In this document: positions 7,444-14,739 of the stretch, in pieces | Layout of the letters: each line of letters begins with the position of its first letter | Numbering within the stretch: the stretch's first letter is position 1 | Assembly: GCA_964354255.1 (NCBI GenBank) | Contig: CAYGYX010000014.1 | Location: 1-35,841 of the forward strand | Direction of reading: 5' to 3' | Origin: VGBK01 sp964354255 | GTDB taxonomy: Bacteria; Actinomycetota; Acidimicrobiia; Spongiisociales; UBA11373 | DNA: 35,841 nt | Made by a program: the position numbers and the translations under genes | Notes under the pieces: generated by a model | Databases searched by the model: none | Told to the model about the DNA's origin: nothing | The model's input: the letters and a program-made list of their open reading frames with translations, nothing else

Positions 7444-7461
7444 GCTATGACCAGGACCGGT

Positions 7462-7470
7462 TTATCCACA
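7462..7470. promoter_or_regulatory. Perfect DnaA box TTATCCACA
   Basis: The 9-mer matches the classical DnaA box exactly and lies 19 bp upstream of the M23 peptidase start, in its likely promoter. No further exact box was seen nearby, so it is not an origin. One exact 9-mer per 36 kb can occur by chance, although less often in such GC-rich DNA. Confidence 0.35.
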
Positions 7471-7535
7471 GGCTTTCCCCCACCCATCGGCAGGAGAACG
7501 CCGCCGGTGAAGGAGACGGGACCCGGCGCCGGCGG

Positions 7536-8516
7536 TCAGACGATGAGGTGCAACACCAGCCAGAAAGCGCCCGCCGCCAGCATCACCCCGTCGAGATGCG
7601 CCAGGCTGCCCGGGGTCTCCCCCCCGAGGTAGAAGGTCCCCGAGCGAGCCAGCGAGCCGGCGTTGCGCCCCGCCGCCAGGGCGGCGGCGGCCGCAGCTCC
7701 CGCCGCCACGGTGGGCCACAGGTCCTCCGACCACACCGCCCCGGCCACCACGCCGGCCCCCAGAGCGCCGAGGAACCCGGCGGTGAGCGGGTCGATGGGG
7801 GCCATGTCGGTGCTGGCCACCAGCCAGGAGACCGCCACCGACACTGCCGCCACCACCAGGAAGGAGGTCATCTCGGCCTCGGAGCGAAGCCGCAGCAGGA
7901 CCATGGACCCGGCCCCCAGGGCGCCCACCGCCGACACCAGGACACCGGTGGCGATCGACTCGAGAGGGCGCAGGTGCGGAGTGAGGATGCTCCACAGCAG
8001 GGAGAGCAGGGCCGCCCCCACCGCGGCCGCCGCCATCCCGGGGATGCCGAAGCGATATGTGGCGAGCACCGACCCGAAGATCGCCAGCATGATCGGAAGA
8101 GCCCCCAGCCATAGGCCCCGCCCACCGGAGGCCCCCGCCAGGTCGTAAGCCCAGAGCGCCCCGGCCAGGACCACCGCCACCGCCAGCCATTTGAGATCCA
8201 GGGCGTTGCCGACGAACAGCCAGACGGTGACACCCAGGAGCAGAGCCGCCTCGATGACGGCCGGGGAGCGGACCACGGTGGTGCCTGCCGAGACCGAAGG
8301 TACCAGCGAGACCTCATCGGCGTCGACGACCGCGGTGGAGGGCCCGGCCCTCTCCCCGTTCAGCCACACCTGGGTGGTGGCCAGGCCTTCGGAGAAGGCC
8401 GGGCCGAAGTAGGCAGCGGCATTGGCCAGCACCTCCCCGACCGTCGCTCCCGGGACATCGGCGCTGCCCGTCCCGGCGGCCTCCCGCAGTCCGGCGAAAA
8501 GGCGGAGCCGGGCCAT
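7536..8516 (-). CDS. MoaD/ThiS-like domain fused to a multi-pass membrane domain
   Basis: Residues 1-79 (RLRLFAGLREAAGTG ... DEVSLVPSVSAG) form a complete MoaD/ThiS ubiquitin-like fold of the kind that carries sulfur for molybdopterin or thiamine synthesis. Instead of ending in Gly-Gly, it has AGT and continues into about eight hydrophobic segments (85-326). The last part, TPGSLAHLDGVMLAAGAFW (301-319), weakly resembles the C-terminal signature region of CdsA-type CDP-diacylglycerol synthases (PGHGG-LDR-DS-AA), but the catalytic residues are not kept. Thiocarboxylation of an internal AG is not expected, so the domain may act in protein binding. ATG 8516 overlaps the stop of an upstream 25-codon ORF (TGATG). 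The domain calls are firm for MoaD and weak for CdsA; the function is unknown. Confidence 0.7.
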   Translation of the reverse strand: MARLRLFAGLREAAGTGSADVPGATVGEVLANAAAYFGPAFSEGLATTQVWLNGERAGPSTAVVDADEVSLVPSVSAGTTVVRSPAVIEAALLLGVTVWLFVGNALDLKWLAVAVVLAGALWAYDLAGASGGRGLWLGALPIMLAIFGSVLATYRFGIPGMAAAAVGAALLSLLWSILTPHLRPLESIATGVLVSAVGALGAGSMVLLRLRSEAEMTSFLVVAAVSVAVSWLVASTDMAPIDPLTAGFLGALGAGVVAGAVWSEDLWPTVAAGAAAAAALAAGRNAGSLARSGTFYLGGETPGSLAHLDGVMLAAGAFWLVLHLIV

Positions 8517-8593
8517 CAGGAGACGGCCGCCTCCGGCCGCACTGCTGCGCCGGCCCGGCCGGCACGCCGTTCCCGATCCAGGTGGTCGAGCAT
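8516..8593 (-). CDS. Short 25-codon ORF translationally coupled to the MoaD fusion
   Basis: ATG at 8593 is preceded by AAGGGAG 5 nt away, a good ribosome binding site. The frame encodes a 25-residue Arg/Ala-rich peptide (starts MLDHLDRERR, ends EAAVS). Its TGA shares a base with the ATG of the fusion gene (TGATG), a classic termination-reinitiation junction. The larger gene has no ribosome binding site of its own at the usual distance, so this leader may be what delivers ribosomes to it. It may alternatively be a true small protein. No homologue is recognised. Confidence 0.5.
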   Translation of the reverse strand: MLDHLDRERRAGRAGAAVRPEAAVS

Positions 8594-8680
8594 GAGGGCT
8601 CCCTTACAGCACCGCCACCAGGCTACCGGCCCCGCCGCCGCCCGACCGGGAGCATCGGCTCCTGCTCCGTCTCCCACCGG

Positions 8681-9913
8681 TCAGTCCTCCTCAACGAAGG
8701 TGAAGGCCAGCGACGCCTGCGCCCGCCGGCCGGCGGCGGTGAGGGCGATCGGATCGTCTTCGCCCACCGCTCCGTCACCGTCGAGGTCGATGCGCACCCG
8801 GACCCACAGCACGGCGTCCGCAGCCAGGGCTTCACGCAGTTCGAGTTCTACATCGGTGGCGGTTCCGGTGGGAAGGAGCTCGCTCACCGCCAGCCGCCAC
8901 CCCGGAGACCCGCCTTCGTCGGCTCGCACCTCGAGGAAACCGGGGGAAGGCAGGGTCGCCGAGGCAATTACCACGGCCGTGCCGTCCCCTTCCTGGTCTT
9001 CCACCTCGAGGACGGCCGGGGTGATGAGCACCACGGTGATCTCGGCCGATGCCCGGGCGGGGCCGCCGTCGAAGGCCTGGGCAACCTCGTCGGGGGAATC
9101 GGCCGCGGTGATGCCGGCCATCCCGTCCCCGTCGCGGTCGATGTAGGCGACGGCGAAGATGGTCTGCGGGCCGGCCGCCGGCTGATTAAGAGGGATGGCC
9201 ACATCTCGCGAGGTCCCCTCGGGCAGGAGGCCGCTCAGTCCCAGGATGGCCCCGGGCACCCCATCCTCGTCACGCTGCACGGCGACGAACCCCGGAGCAG
9301 GGAGGGTCACCTCGGCGACCACCACCTCCTCACCATCGGTGCGCTGCTCGGCCAGACTGACGGCCGCCGGGGCGAGCGGGGCGAGCAGGCCCACCGTGGC
9401 CGAGGCGGCAGCCACCGACCCTTCACCGGACACGGCGGGGAGGTCCACGAAATCGTCCGGCGGCTCATAGAGGAACCGCCCGTCCTGGTCCATATCCACA
9501 TGCAGAGTGGCGTGCAGCACCGCCTCGGCGTCGAGGGACAGGAACAGCGGCACCACCACACCGGCCACCGTGCCCCGCCCGATCACCTCCGACACCCCGA
9601 TCACCTCGCCGGGCGCCCCGGCGGCATCGGCCTGCAGCACCACGAAGCCGGCCGCCGGCAGGGTCACCGATCCCACCACCACCGCCGAACCGTCCACCAG
9701 TTGATCCTCGAAGACGATCGCGGCAGGCCCGGTGGCGGGCGGCACCTGCGCCGGGTCGAGCACCGTGGTGGTCGTGGTGCCGTTGGACTCATAGGCGCAG
9801 CCGCTCGCCAGCAAGCCCAACACGATCGCGACCAGGACGAGGACCCCCCGGATGCCCCCCGGCCGGGCGCAACGCTCCGCCGAGGGCAGTCCGGGAAGGC
9901 GGGTCTCTCGCAT
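8681..9913 (-). CDS. Lipoprotein with three repeated beta-domains (DUF7282-like)
   Basis: The 410-residue product has a type II signal peptide with the lipobox LASGC (Cys39), a Thr-rich linker (46-50), and three homologous units at about 66-176, 184-297 and 301-408. Each unit runs V-(E/A)(D/E)Q--DG--VVV-SVTLP-PGFV-V--D--G-PG---G-S-LLP-GT--DV and contains an acidic loop D-x-D-x-DG (DMDQDG, DRDGDG, DLDGDG) that resembles a calcium-binding loop. This resembles the DUF7282 family known mainly from haloarchaea, where the role is unknown. It should be anchored on the outer face of the membrane. ATG 9913 follows the aztB stop by 2 nt, with GGGG just upstream, so it is cotranscribed with zinc uptake genes. 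A role in binding divalent ions is possible but not shown. Confidence 0.78.
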   Translation of the reverse strand: MRETRLPGLPSAERCARPGGIRGVLVLVAIVLGLLASGCAYESNGTTTTTVLDPAQVPPATGPAAIVFEDQLVDGSAVVVGSVTLPAAGFVVLQADAAGAPGEVIGVSEVIGRGTVAGVVVPLFLSLDAEAVLHATLHVDMDQDGRFLYEPPDDFVDLPAVSGEGSVAAASATVGLLAPLAPAAVSLAEQRTDGEEVVVAEVTLPAPGFVAVQRDEDGVPGAILGLSGLLPEGTSRDVAIPLNQPAAGPQTIFAVAYIDRDGDGMAGITAADSPDEVAQAFDGGPARASAEITVVLITPAVLEVEDQEGDGTAVVIASATLPSPGFLEVRADEGGSPGWRLAVSELLPTGTATDVELELREALAADAVLWVRVRIDLDGDGAVGEDDPIALTAAGRRAQASLAFTFVEED

Positions 9914-9915
9914 CG

Positions 9916-10776
9916 TCACCCCAGCGTATCGCCCGCGCCATCGTCTGCTCGGCGCCCCGCCCACGCCGCGCGGAGCCGAACGCCGGCCAGCACCAGGAAG
10001 AACACGGCGACGGCCAGGCCCGACATGGTGGCCCCGGCCGCCGTGTCGAGGTGGAAGGAGATGAGCAGGCCGGCGGCCACTTCCACGATGCCCAGGGCCG
10101 CCGCCGTCAGCATGACGGTGGGCACCCGCCGCGCTACCAGCACCGCGGTCGCCGGCGGGGCGATGAGCAGGCCGAACACCAGCAGGGCCCCGACCGCCTG
10201 GAAGGAGGAGATCACCGCCAGGGTGATGAGGCCCATCATCACCAGGTGCGTCAGTCGAGGCCGCAGCCCCAGCGTGGCCGCCTTCTGCTCGTTAAAGCAG
10301 AGGACCAGGAGCGGCCGGTAGAAGAGAGCCACCCCGGCCAGGGCCACCGCCGCCGCCGCGGCCTGGAGCACCAGGTCTCCGCCGGAGGTGCCGAGCACAT
10401 CCCCGAAGAGGATGGCCACCAGGTCCACGGCGAACGACCCGCTCCGGGAGATGATGATGACCCCGAGGGCGAGCATGCCCACGAAGAGGAGGCCGATGGC
10501 GGTGTCCTCCGACAGGCGGGTGGTGCGGTGGACCAGGGCTATGGCCCCCACCATCACCACCGCCGCCACCGCCGCCCCCAGCACCGGGTTGAGGCCCAGC
10601 AACAGGGCCACCGCAATGCCCGGGAGCACCCCGTGCGCCAGGGCGTCCCCCATGAAAGCCAGGCCGCGCAGGATCACCCAGGTGCCCACCACCGACGTGG
10701 TCAGGACGGCAAGCACCCCGGCGGCCAGGGCCCGCTGCATGAATTCGAAAGAGAAGGGATGAGTCAGCCAGTCCAC
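9916..10776 (-). CDS. aztB: Zinc ABC transporter permease AztB
   Basis: The 286-residue integral membrane protein has about eight hydrophobic segments of the ABC-3 family (ZnuB/MntB). The sequence around FMGDALAHGVLPGIA (41-55), RTTRLSEDTAIGLLFVGMLALG (84-105) and FHLDTAAGATMSG (242-254) matches AztB closely. It forms the channel for zinc import together with AztA and AztC. The GTG start at 10776 gives MDWLTHPFSFEFMQRAL, the usual AztB N-terminus. It lies 55 bp after aztC and 2 bp before the lipoprotein gene on the same strand, while the ATPase gene aztA is on the opposite strand after zur. Zinc rather than manganese is inferred from the adjacent Zur regulator and the His-rich loop of AztC. 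Confidence 0.9.
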   Translation of the reverse strand: MDWLTHPFSFEFMQRALAAGVLAVLTTSVVGTWVILRGLAFMGDALAHGVLPGIAVALLLGLNPVLGAAVAAVVMVGAIALVHRTTRLSEDTAIGLLFVGMLALGVIIISRSGSFAVDLVAILFGDVLGTSGGDLVLQAAAAAVALAGVALFYRPLLVLCFNEQKAATLGLRPRLTHLVMMGLITLAVISSFQAVGALLVFGLLIAPPATAVLVARRVPTVMLTAAALGIVEVAAGLLISFHLDTAAGATMSGLAVAVFFLVLAGVRLRAAWAGRRADDGAGDTLG

Positions 10777-10831
10777 GGCGGGGCCACGATAGGCCGGGGC
10801 GGGCCGCCGGCGGCCCGCCCCGGCCCATGCC

Positions 10832-11833
10832 TCATGAGGAGAGGGCGGCGGCGATACGCTCGGCGTTGGTGCGCTGCATGCCGAGGTAGGTTTCCGCCCC
10901 GGAACCGCTCGGGCCCAGCGACCCCGTGAAGAGGCTCACCACCACCACTTCCTCCCCCAATTCGGCGGCCAGCGCCTCGGCCAAATCGGCGGATTGGGTG
11001 GTCTCGGCGAAGATGGCCCGCACTCCCTCGCGCTCGAGGGTGTCCGCCAGGGCGGCCAGGTCGGCCGGGCTGGGCGCGGCGAACGTGGCCCCGCCGGGGA
11101 TGATCGCCCCCAGCACCTCGAAGCCGTAGCGGTCGGCGAAGTAACCGAAGGCATGGTGGTTCGTCACCAGCTTGCGCTGCTCGGCCGGGATGGTGTCGAG
11201 GATGGCCTCGATCTCCCCGTCCAGGCTGAGGAGCTCCTCCCGGTAGTCCTCCGCCGCGGCCCGCCACCGATCGGCGCAGGCGGGGTCGGCACTCGCCAGC
11301 GCCTCTCCCAGGCCGGTCACCACTTCGGCCATGCGCACCGGGTCGGTCCAGATGTGCGGATCCAGGGTGCCGTGGGCGTGACCCTCCTCTGCCTCGTCGG
11401 CTTCATGGCCCTCGTCTTCGTCCTCGTGGCCAAAGGGCAGCACCTCCACGAAGGAGGCCGCCTCCACCACTGTCACCCCGTCGGCCGCAGCGCTCTCGAT
11501 GACGTCGTGCAGCCCCTCCTCGAGCCCCAATCCGTTCACCACCACCAGGTCGGCCTCGCGCAGCGCGGCAGCCTGGCTCGCTGACGGCTGGAACGAGTGT
11601 GGGTCGGCGCCCACTGGCATCACCGCCTCGACCCACCCCCGGTCGCCGACCACATTGCCCGCGATGTCCCCGAGGATGGTGGTGGTGACCACGACCCGGA
11701 GACCGGCGCAGGCCCCATCGGCCGGGCTGCTCGTTCCTGCCTCGTCGCCGCCACACCCGGCTGCCACCAGCAGGACGAGGGCCAGGACCAACGCCGCCGA
11801 TCGGCCCAACCTCAAGGGCTGGTTGGGATACAA
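10832..11833 (-). CDS. aztC: Zinc ABC transporter substrate-binding lipoprotein (AztC/ZnuA type)
   Basis: This 333-residue lipoprotein has a signal peptide and lipobox (VAAGC, Cys27) and the cluster A-I (ZnuA/TroA) fold. Metal ligands visible are H79 in GADPHSF, H160 in LDPHIWTD, and H in TNHHAFGYF. An acidic, His-rich loop (about 135-155, GHEDEDEGHE and GHAHG) is typical of zinc-specific members. It captures periplasmic or extracellular zinc for AztB. I chose TTG at 11833 because GGAGGTGA sits 6 nt upstream; the frame further upstream is open but unsupported. The start is only 20 bp from the Zur box, so expression should be repressed when zinc is plentiful. The symbol aztC is given by operon context; znuA is the alternative name. 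Confidence 0.88.
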   Translation of the reverse strand: MYPNQPLRLGRSAALVLALVLLVAAGCGGDEAGTSSPADGACAGLRVVVTTTILGDIAGNVVGDRGWVEAVMPVGADPHSFQPSASQAAALREADLVVVNGLGLEEGLHDVIESAAADGVTVVEAASFVEVLPFGHEDEDEGHEADEAEEGHAHGTLDPHIWTDPVRMAEVVTGLGEALASADPACADRWRAAAEDYREELLSLDGEIEAILDTIPAEQRKLVTNHHAFGYFADRYGFEVLGAIIPGGATFAAPSPADLAALADTLEREGVRAIFAETTQSADLAEALAAELGEEVVVVSLFTGSLGPSGSGAETYLGMQRTNAERIAAALSS

Positions 11834-11853
11834 AGGCTCACCTCCGACAGTAA

Positions 11854-11868
11854 TGAGAATGATTCTCA
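11854..11868. promoter_or_regulatory. Zur/Fur box, perfect 7-1-7 palindrome
   Basis: TGAGAAT-G-ATTCTCA is a perfect 7-1-7 inverted repeat fitting the Fur-superfamily operator. It lies between divergent aztC and zur, 20 bp from the aztC start and 19 bp from the zur start. Candidate -10 boxes flank it on both strands (TATGAT for aztC, TATCAT for zur). Binding of zinc-loaded Zur here would repress both directions, giving autoregulation. Confidence 0.85.
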
Positions 11869-11887
11869 GTGTTATCATAGGGTGGCC

Positions 11888-12343
11888 ATGCCTGCCTCGC
11901 AAGCCGACCGCTCGGAGCACGCCGTCGGCAGCTTCCTCGACTCGCGGAGCTTCCGGTTCACCGCGGCCCGACGGCTGGTGGTGCGCACCCTGGCCGACGC
12001 CGGGGGCCCGATGACCGCCGGTGACCTTCACGAGAGACTCCGGGAGGACGTCCCCCTCTCCTCGCTGTACCGCACCCTGGCCGTCCTCGAGGAGGCCCGG
12101 GTGCTGGCCAAGGAGCACGATGCCGACGGGGTGGGGCGCTACGAACTGGCCGAGTGGCTCACCGGGCACCACCACCACCTGGTCTGTAGTTCCTGCGGCG
12201 AAGTGAAGGACATAGCCGTTGACCCCGAGATCGAGCGCACCATCTCCGGCTTGGTGGAGCGCATCGCCGACAGCGCCGGCTACCGGGTCACCGGCCATCG
12301 CATCGACATCGAAGGGGCGTGCCGCCCATGCCGAGCCGGCTAG
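11888..12343 (+). CDS. zur: Fur-family zinc uptake regulator Zur
   Basis: The 151-residue protein has the N-terminal winged helix of the Fur family (FRFTAARRLVVRTLADAGGPMTAGDLHERL, recognition helix around PLSSLYRTLAVLEEA). The metal-rich C-terminal part has HHHH (94-97) and two CxxC pairs (C100/C103 and C145/C148) forming the structural zinc site. It senses zinc and represses uptake genes. Its location between the AztC and AztA genes, with a palindromic box in its own promoter, identifies it as Zur rather than iron-sensing Fur. ATG 11888 is used; an in-frame GTG sits at 11882. Its last 16 bases overlap aztA. Confidence 0.9.
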   Translation: MPASQADRSEHAVGSFLDSRSFRFTAARRLVVRTLADAGGPMTAGDLHERLREDVPLSSLYRTLAVLEEARVLAKEHDADGVGRYELAEWLTGHHHHLVCSSCGEVKDIAVDPEIERTISGLVERIADSAGYRVTGHRIDIEGACRPCRAG

Positions 12344-13131
12344 CGGCGGAAGGCCGGGGCGTCGTGCTCGGCTACGACGCCCGGGTCGCCATGGCCGCGT
12401 CGGACTTCGCCATCCCGGCCGGTCGGCTCACTGCGGTGATCGGTCCCAACGGCTCGGGCAAGTCAACGCTGCTCAACGCCCTCGCCGGGCTGCTCACCCC
12501 CCGCCAGGGGACACTGGAAGTGCTCGGCCGCCCCCCTACCCGGGTGCGCCGGCAAGTGGCCTACGTGCTCCAGGCCACCAAGGTGAACGAGGTCATGCCG
12601 ATCACGGTACGCGAGACCGTAGCCATGGGACGGTACGCCCTGCTCGGCGTGTGGGGTTTCCCCACCCTCCCCCACCGGCGGGCGACCCAACGAGCCATGG
12701 AGCGCCTGGAAGTGGCCGACCTGGCCGGCCGCCACCTCTACGAGCTGTCCGGCGGCCAGCGGCAGCGGGTGTTCATGGCCCAGGGCCTGGCGCAAGAAGC
12801 CGACCTCCTCCTCCTCGACGAGCCCATCACCGGGCTCGACCTGGCCTCCACCGAGCGCATTCGCGTCGCCATCGCCGAGGAGCTGGAGCGCGGGGCCACG
12901 GTGGTCATGACCACCCACGACCTGGCCGACGCCAACCGGGCCGACCACGTCCTCCTCATGGCGGGCCGGGTGCATATTGAGGGCCCGCCGGCGCTGGCCC
13001 TCCACCCTGATCGACTCTCCGAGGCCTACGGCATCGGCATCGTCCACCTGGAGGACGGTTCGCTGGTCCTCGACGACGCCCACCACCGGCCCGCCGCCGA
13101 ACGGCACGTGCACTTCGAGCGCGGCCGCTGA
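12328..13131 (+). CDS. aztA: Zinc ABC transporter ATP-binding protein AztA
   Basis: This 267-residue ABC ATPase has Walker A GPNGSGKST, a Q-loop at YVLQATK, the signature LSGGQRQR, Walker B LLLLDEP and the H-loop TTHD, all intact. It powers the AztBC importer from the cytoplasmic face. ATG 12328 lies inside the end of zur, with AGGGG 10 nt upstream; GTG 12319 is possible but too close to that site. The start overlap of 16 bp implies cotranslation with Zur. Splitting the transporter over two divergent transcripts under one operator keeps all parts under Zur control. A strong hairpin begins 12 bp after the stop and may end the transcript. Confidence 0.9.
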   Translation: MPSRLAAEGRGVVLGYDARVAMAASDFAIPAGRLTAVIGPNGSGKSTLLNALAGLLTPRQGTLEVLGRPPTRVRRQVAYVLQATKVNEVMPITVRETVAMGRYALLGVWGFPTLPHRRATQRAMERLEVADLAGRHLYELSGGQRQRVFMAQGLAQEADLLLLDEPITGLDLASTERIRVAIAEELERGATVVMTTHDLADANRADHVLLMAGRVHIEGPPALALHPDRLSEAYGIGIVHLEDGSLVLDDAHHRPAAERHVHFERGR

Positions 13132-13142
13132 GCCAGGTTCTG

Positions 13143-13172
13143 CCTCCCCCGGCCCCCTCGGGCCGGGGGAGG
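13143..13172. terminator. GC hairpin after aztA
   Basis: CCTCCCCCGGCC and GGCCGGGGGAGG form a perfect 12-bp stem with a 6-nt loop, 12 bp after the aztA stop. No U-tract follows, so it is not a textbook intrinsic terminator. It is preceded by AGCCAGGTTCTGCC, which also follows the Clp1-like stop at 1717. It may be a member of the dispersed palindrome family. Confidence 0.5.
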
Positions 13173-13210
13173 CGCGCCGCGCCGAAGGCGCGGGGCGGAG
13201 GGAGCTTGTC

Positions 13211-13337
13211 GTCTCCCCCGTGGGGACGGGGGAGACGCGGCCGCAGGCCGCAGAGGGGGTGGGTTCCGCCACGAGGGTGCCTGCTGCCGCGCCCTCTTGC
13301 CCCCTCCCTGACCCTCCCCCGCCCCCGCGGGGGAGGG
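13211..13337. repeat. Two further palindromes in the aztA/CDF convergent spacer
   Basis: GTCTCCCCCGT with ACGGGGGAGAC (13211-13236, 11-bp stem, 4-nt loop) and CCCTCCCCCGC with GCGGGGGAGGG (13312-13337, 11-bp stem, 4-nt loop) are perfect hairpins. Both share a CTCCCCCG/CGGGGGAG core with the hairpin at 13143. They fill the 253-bp convergent interval, in which I see no gene. Confidence 0.6.
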
Positions 13338-13384
13338 AACGCCCGATCACGCCCCCGCCGCCTCCGGCGCCTCCCCCCCGGCTC

Positions 13385-14011
13385 TCAGCAGCAATCGTGC
13401 TCCCGCCAGGCCTCCCGGCCTTCGCTGGCAATGAGCACGGCCATCCCGAGGGCCGAGACCCCATCGGCCCACCACCACCCGAAAGCGGCGTTGAGCGCGA
13501 GGCCGGCGAGCAGGACGGCCGACAGCTGCCAGCAGATCCGGGTCTGCACCGCGTCGGCCTCCAGGGCATGACTGTGGAGATCCCGGGCACGGGCCCGCTT
13601 GGCCCGGGCGAGGAGCCACATGGTGGCCAGCGACGCCACCGCCAGCCCGATCCCGACCGGCGAGGCCTCCGGGTCGTCACCGGCCACGAGCCCGGCGACC
13701 GACTGAGCCGCCACATAGAGGGCGAGGACCCACATCGAGATCGCCACCAGGCGGCGGGCCCGCCGCTCCACCGCCTCTCCGCGAACCGCCTCGACACCGC
13801 GCCGCTCGACGGAGAGCCGCCAGATGAGCACCGCCCCGGAGAGGCTCTCGACCACGCTGTCGCCACCGAAGCCCACCAGCGCGGTGCTCCCGGCCACCAC
13901 GCCAGCGGCGAGCCCCACCGCTGCCTCGGCGACGTTCCAGCCCACGGTCAGGCACTCGAGGCGCAGGGCAGACCCGAGGACGGCGGCCCTGTCGGCGATG
14001 GCGAGCCTCAC
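13385..14011 (-). CDS. Short cation diffusion facilitator-type transporter without cytoplasmic domain
   Basis: The 208-residue membrane protein has five or six hydrophobic segments and the cation-efflux signatures VGFGGDSVVESLSG in TM2 and SHALEADAVQTRIC in TM5, where metal-coordinating Asp residues lie. CDF proteins export zinc or related ions by proton antiport. Full-length members have about 300 residues with a C-terminal cytoplasmic dimerisation domain; this one stops after TM6 with the tail EHDCC, which might bind metal. GTG 14011 is chosen because upstream starts would run into the amidotransferase gene, but the ribosome binding site is weak. It sits near the zinc uptake cluster, so zinc is a reasonable guess. 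Confidence 0.75.
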   Translation of the reverse strand: MRLAIADRAAVLGSALRLECLTVGWNVAEAAVGLAAGVVAGSTALVGFGGDSVVESLSGAVLIWRLSVERRGVEAVRGEAVERRARRLVAISMWVLALYVAAQSVAGLVAGDDPEASPVGIGLAVASLATMWLLARAKRARARDLHSHALEADAVQTRICWQLSAVLLAGLALNAAFGWWWADGVSALGMAVLIASEGREAWREHDCC

Positions 14012-14037
14012 CGGGCGACCGTACCGCTCTCGTGCCC

Positions 14038-14733
14038 TTAGCGGAGGCCGACCTCGGCGGCCCACGCCCCGAACAGGCGCCCCGCCAGGGCTCGCTGGCC
14101 GGCGCCGTTGGCCCGCACCCCGGCGATGGCCCCCTCGGGATCGATGCCGTCGCGCAGCAGGGCCTCGCGGGGCTTCTCCCGCACCCAGCGGGCGAAGGCC
14201 TCCGGGGTCACCTCCACGTGCGGCTGCAGGCCGAGCGCCGGGCCGAGGCGGAAGGCGTGGCGGTACCGGTCGCTCACCGCCAGGAGCACTGCCCCCGGCG
14301 GCAGATCCCAGGTGTCGGCGTGCGAGACCGGGACCGGCCCGTCGAGATGACGCAGCACGGGGTCGGCCCGGCCCTCGGGGGTGAGAGCCGGCTGTAGGGA
14401 TCCCACCTCCCGCCCGGTGCCCAGGTAGGCCCGGCCGCCGAGCGCGTCGGCCAGCAGTTGGCAGCCCAGGCAGATGCCCAGGGTGGGTATCCCCGCCTCG
14501 ACGGCGCGGGCCAGCAGGCGCTTCTCAGCCGCCAGCCAGGGATGGCGATCCTCCTCATAGGCGCCCATCGATCCCCCCAGCGAGACCACCCCGGCCCACC
14601 GGCTCGCCCCGGGGAGCCCTTCCCCGGCCGCCGGGTCGACGACCACGGTCGCCAGCCCCGCCTCCTCCAGAGCGTCGCCCAGGTAACCGGGGCCGGCGTC
14701 GGCGTCGTGTCGCAGGACCAGCACGGGAGGCAC
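14038..14733 (-). CDS. Class I glutamine amidotransferase (GMP synthase-like)
   Basis: The 231-residue protein is a stand-alone class I amidotransferase. The nucleophile elbow LGICLGCQLLADALGG carries the catalytic Cys, and LQPHVEVTPEAF provides the His and Glu of the triad, while SLGGSMGAYEED matches the oxyanion-strand region. Such proteins (often COG0518) hydrolyse glutamine or act as gamma-glutamyl peptidases; the acceptor partner is unknown. GTG 14733 sits 6 nt after a TACACT box, which suggests leaderless translation and supports this start over the much longer open frame upstream. It lies 26 bp before the CDF start on the same strand. Confidence 0.85.
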   Translation of the reverse strand: MPPVLVLRHDADAGPGYLGDALEEAGLATVVVDPAAGEGLPGASRWAGVVSLGGSMGAYEEDRHPWLAAEKRLLARAVEAGIPTLGICLGCQLLADALGGRAYLGTGREVGSLQPALTPEGRADPVLRHLDGPVPVSHADTWDLPPGAVLLAVSDRYRHAFRLGPALGLQPHVEVTPEAFARWVREKPREALLRDGIDPEGAIAGVRANGAGQRALAGRLFGAWAAEVGLR

Positions 14734-14739
14734 GCGCCG

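Noticed and set aside
10832..12298. 488-codon frame as an extended AztC
   Set aside because: The part upstream of TTG 11833 crosses the Zur box and is antisense to zur; the lipoprotein signal peptide begins right after the TTG.
13131..13384. Tandem GC palindromes as a CRISPR array
   Set aside because: Units are unequal in length and spacing, have no unique spacers, and no cas gene is nearby.
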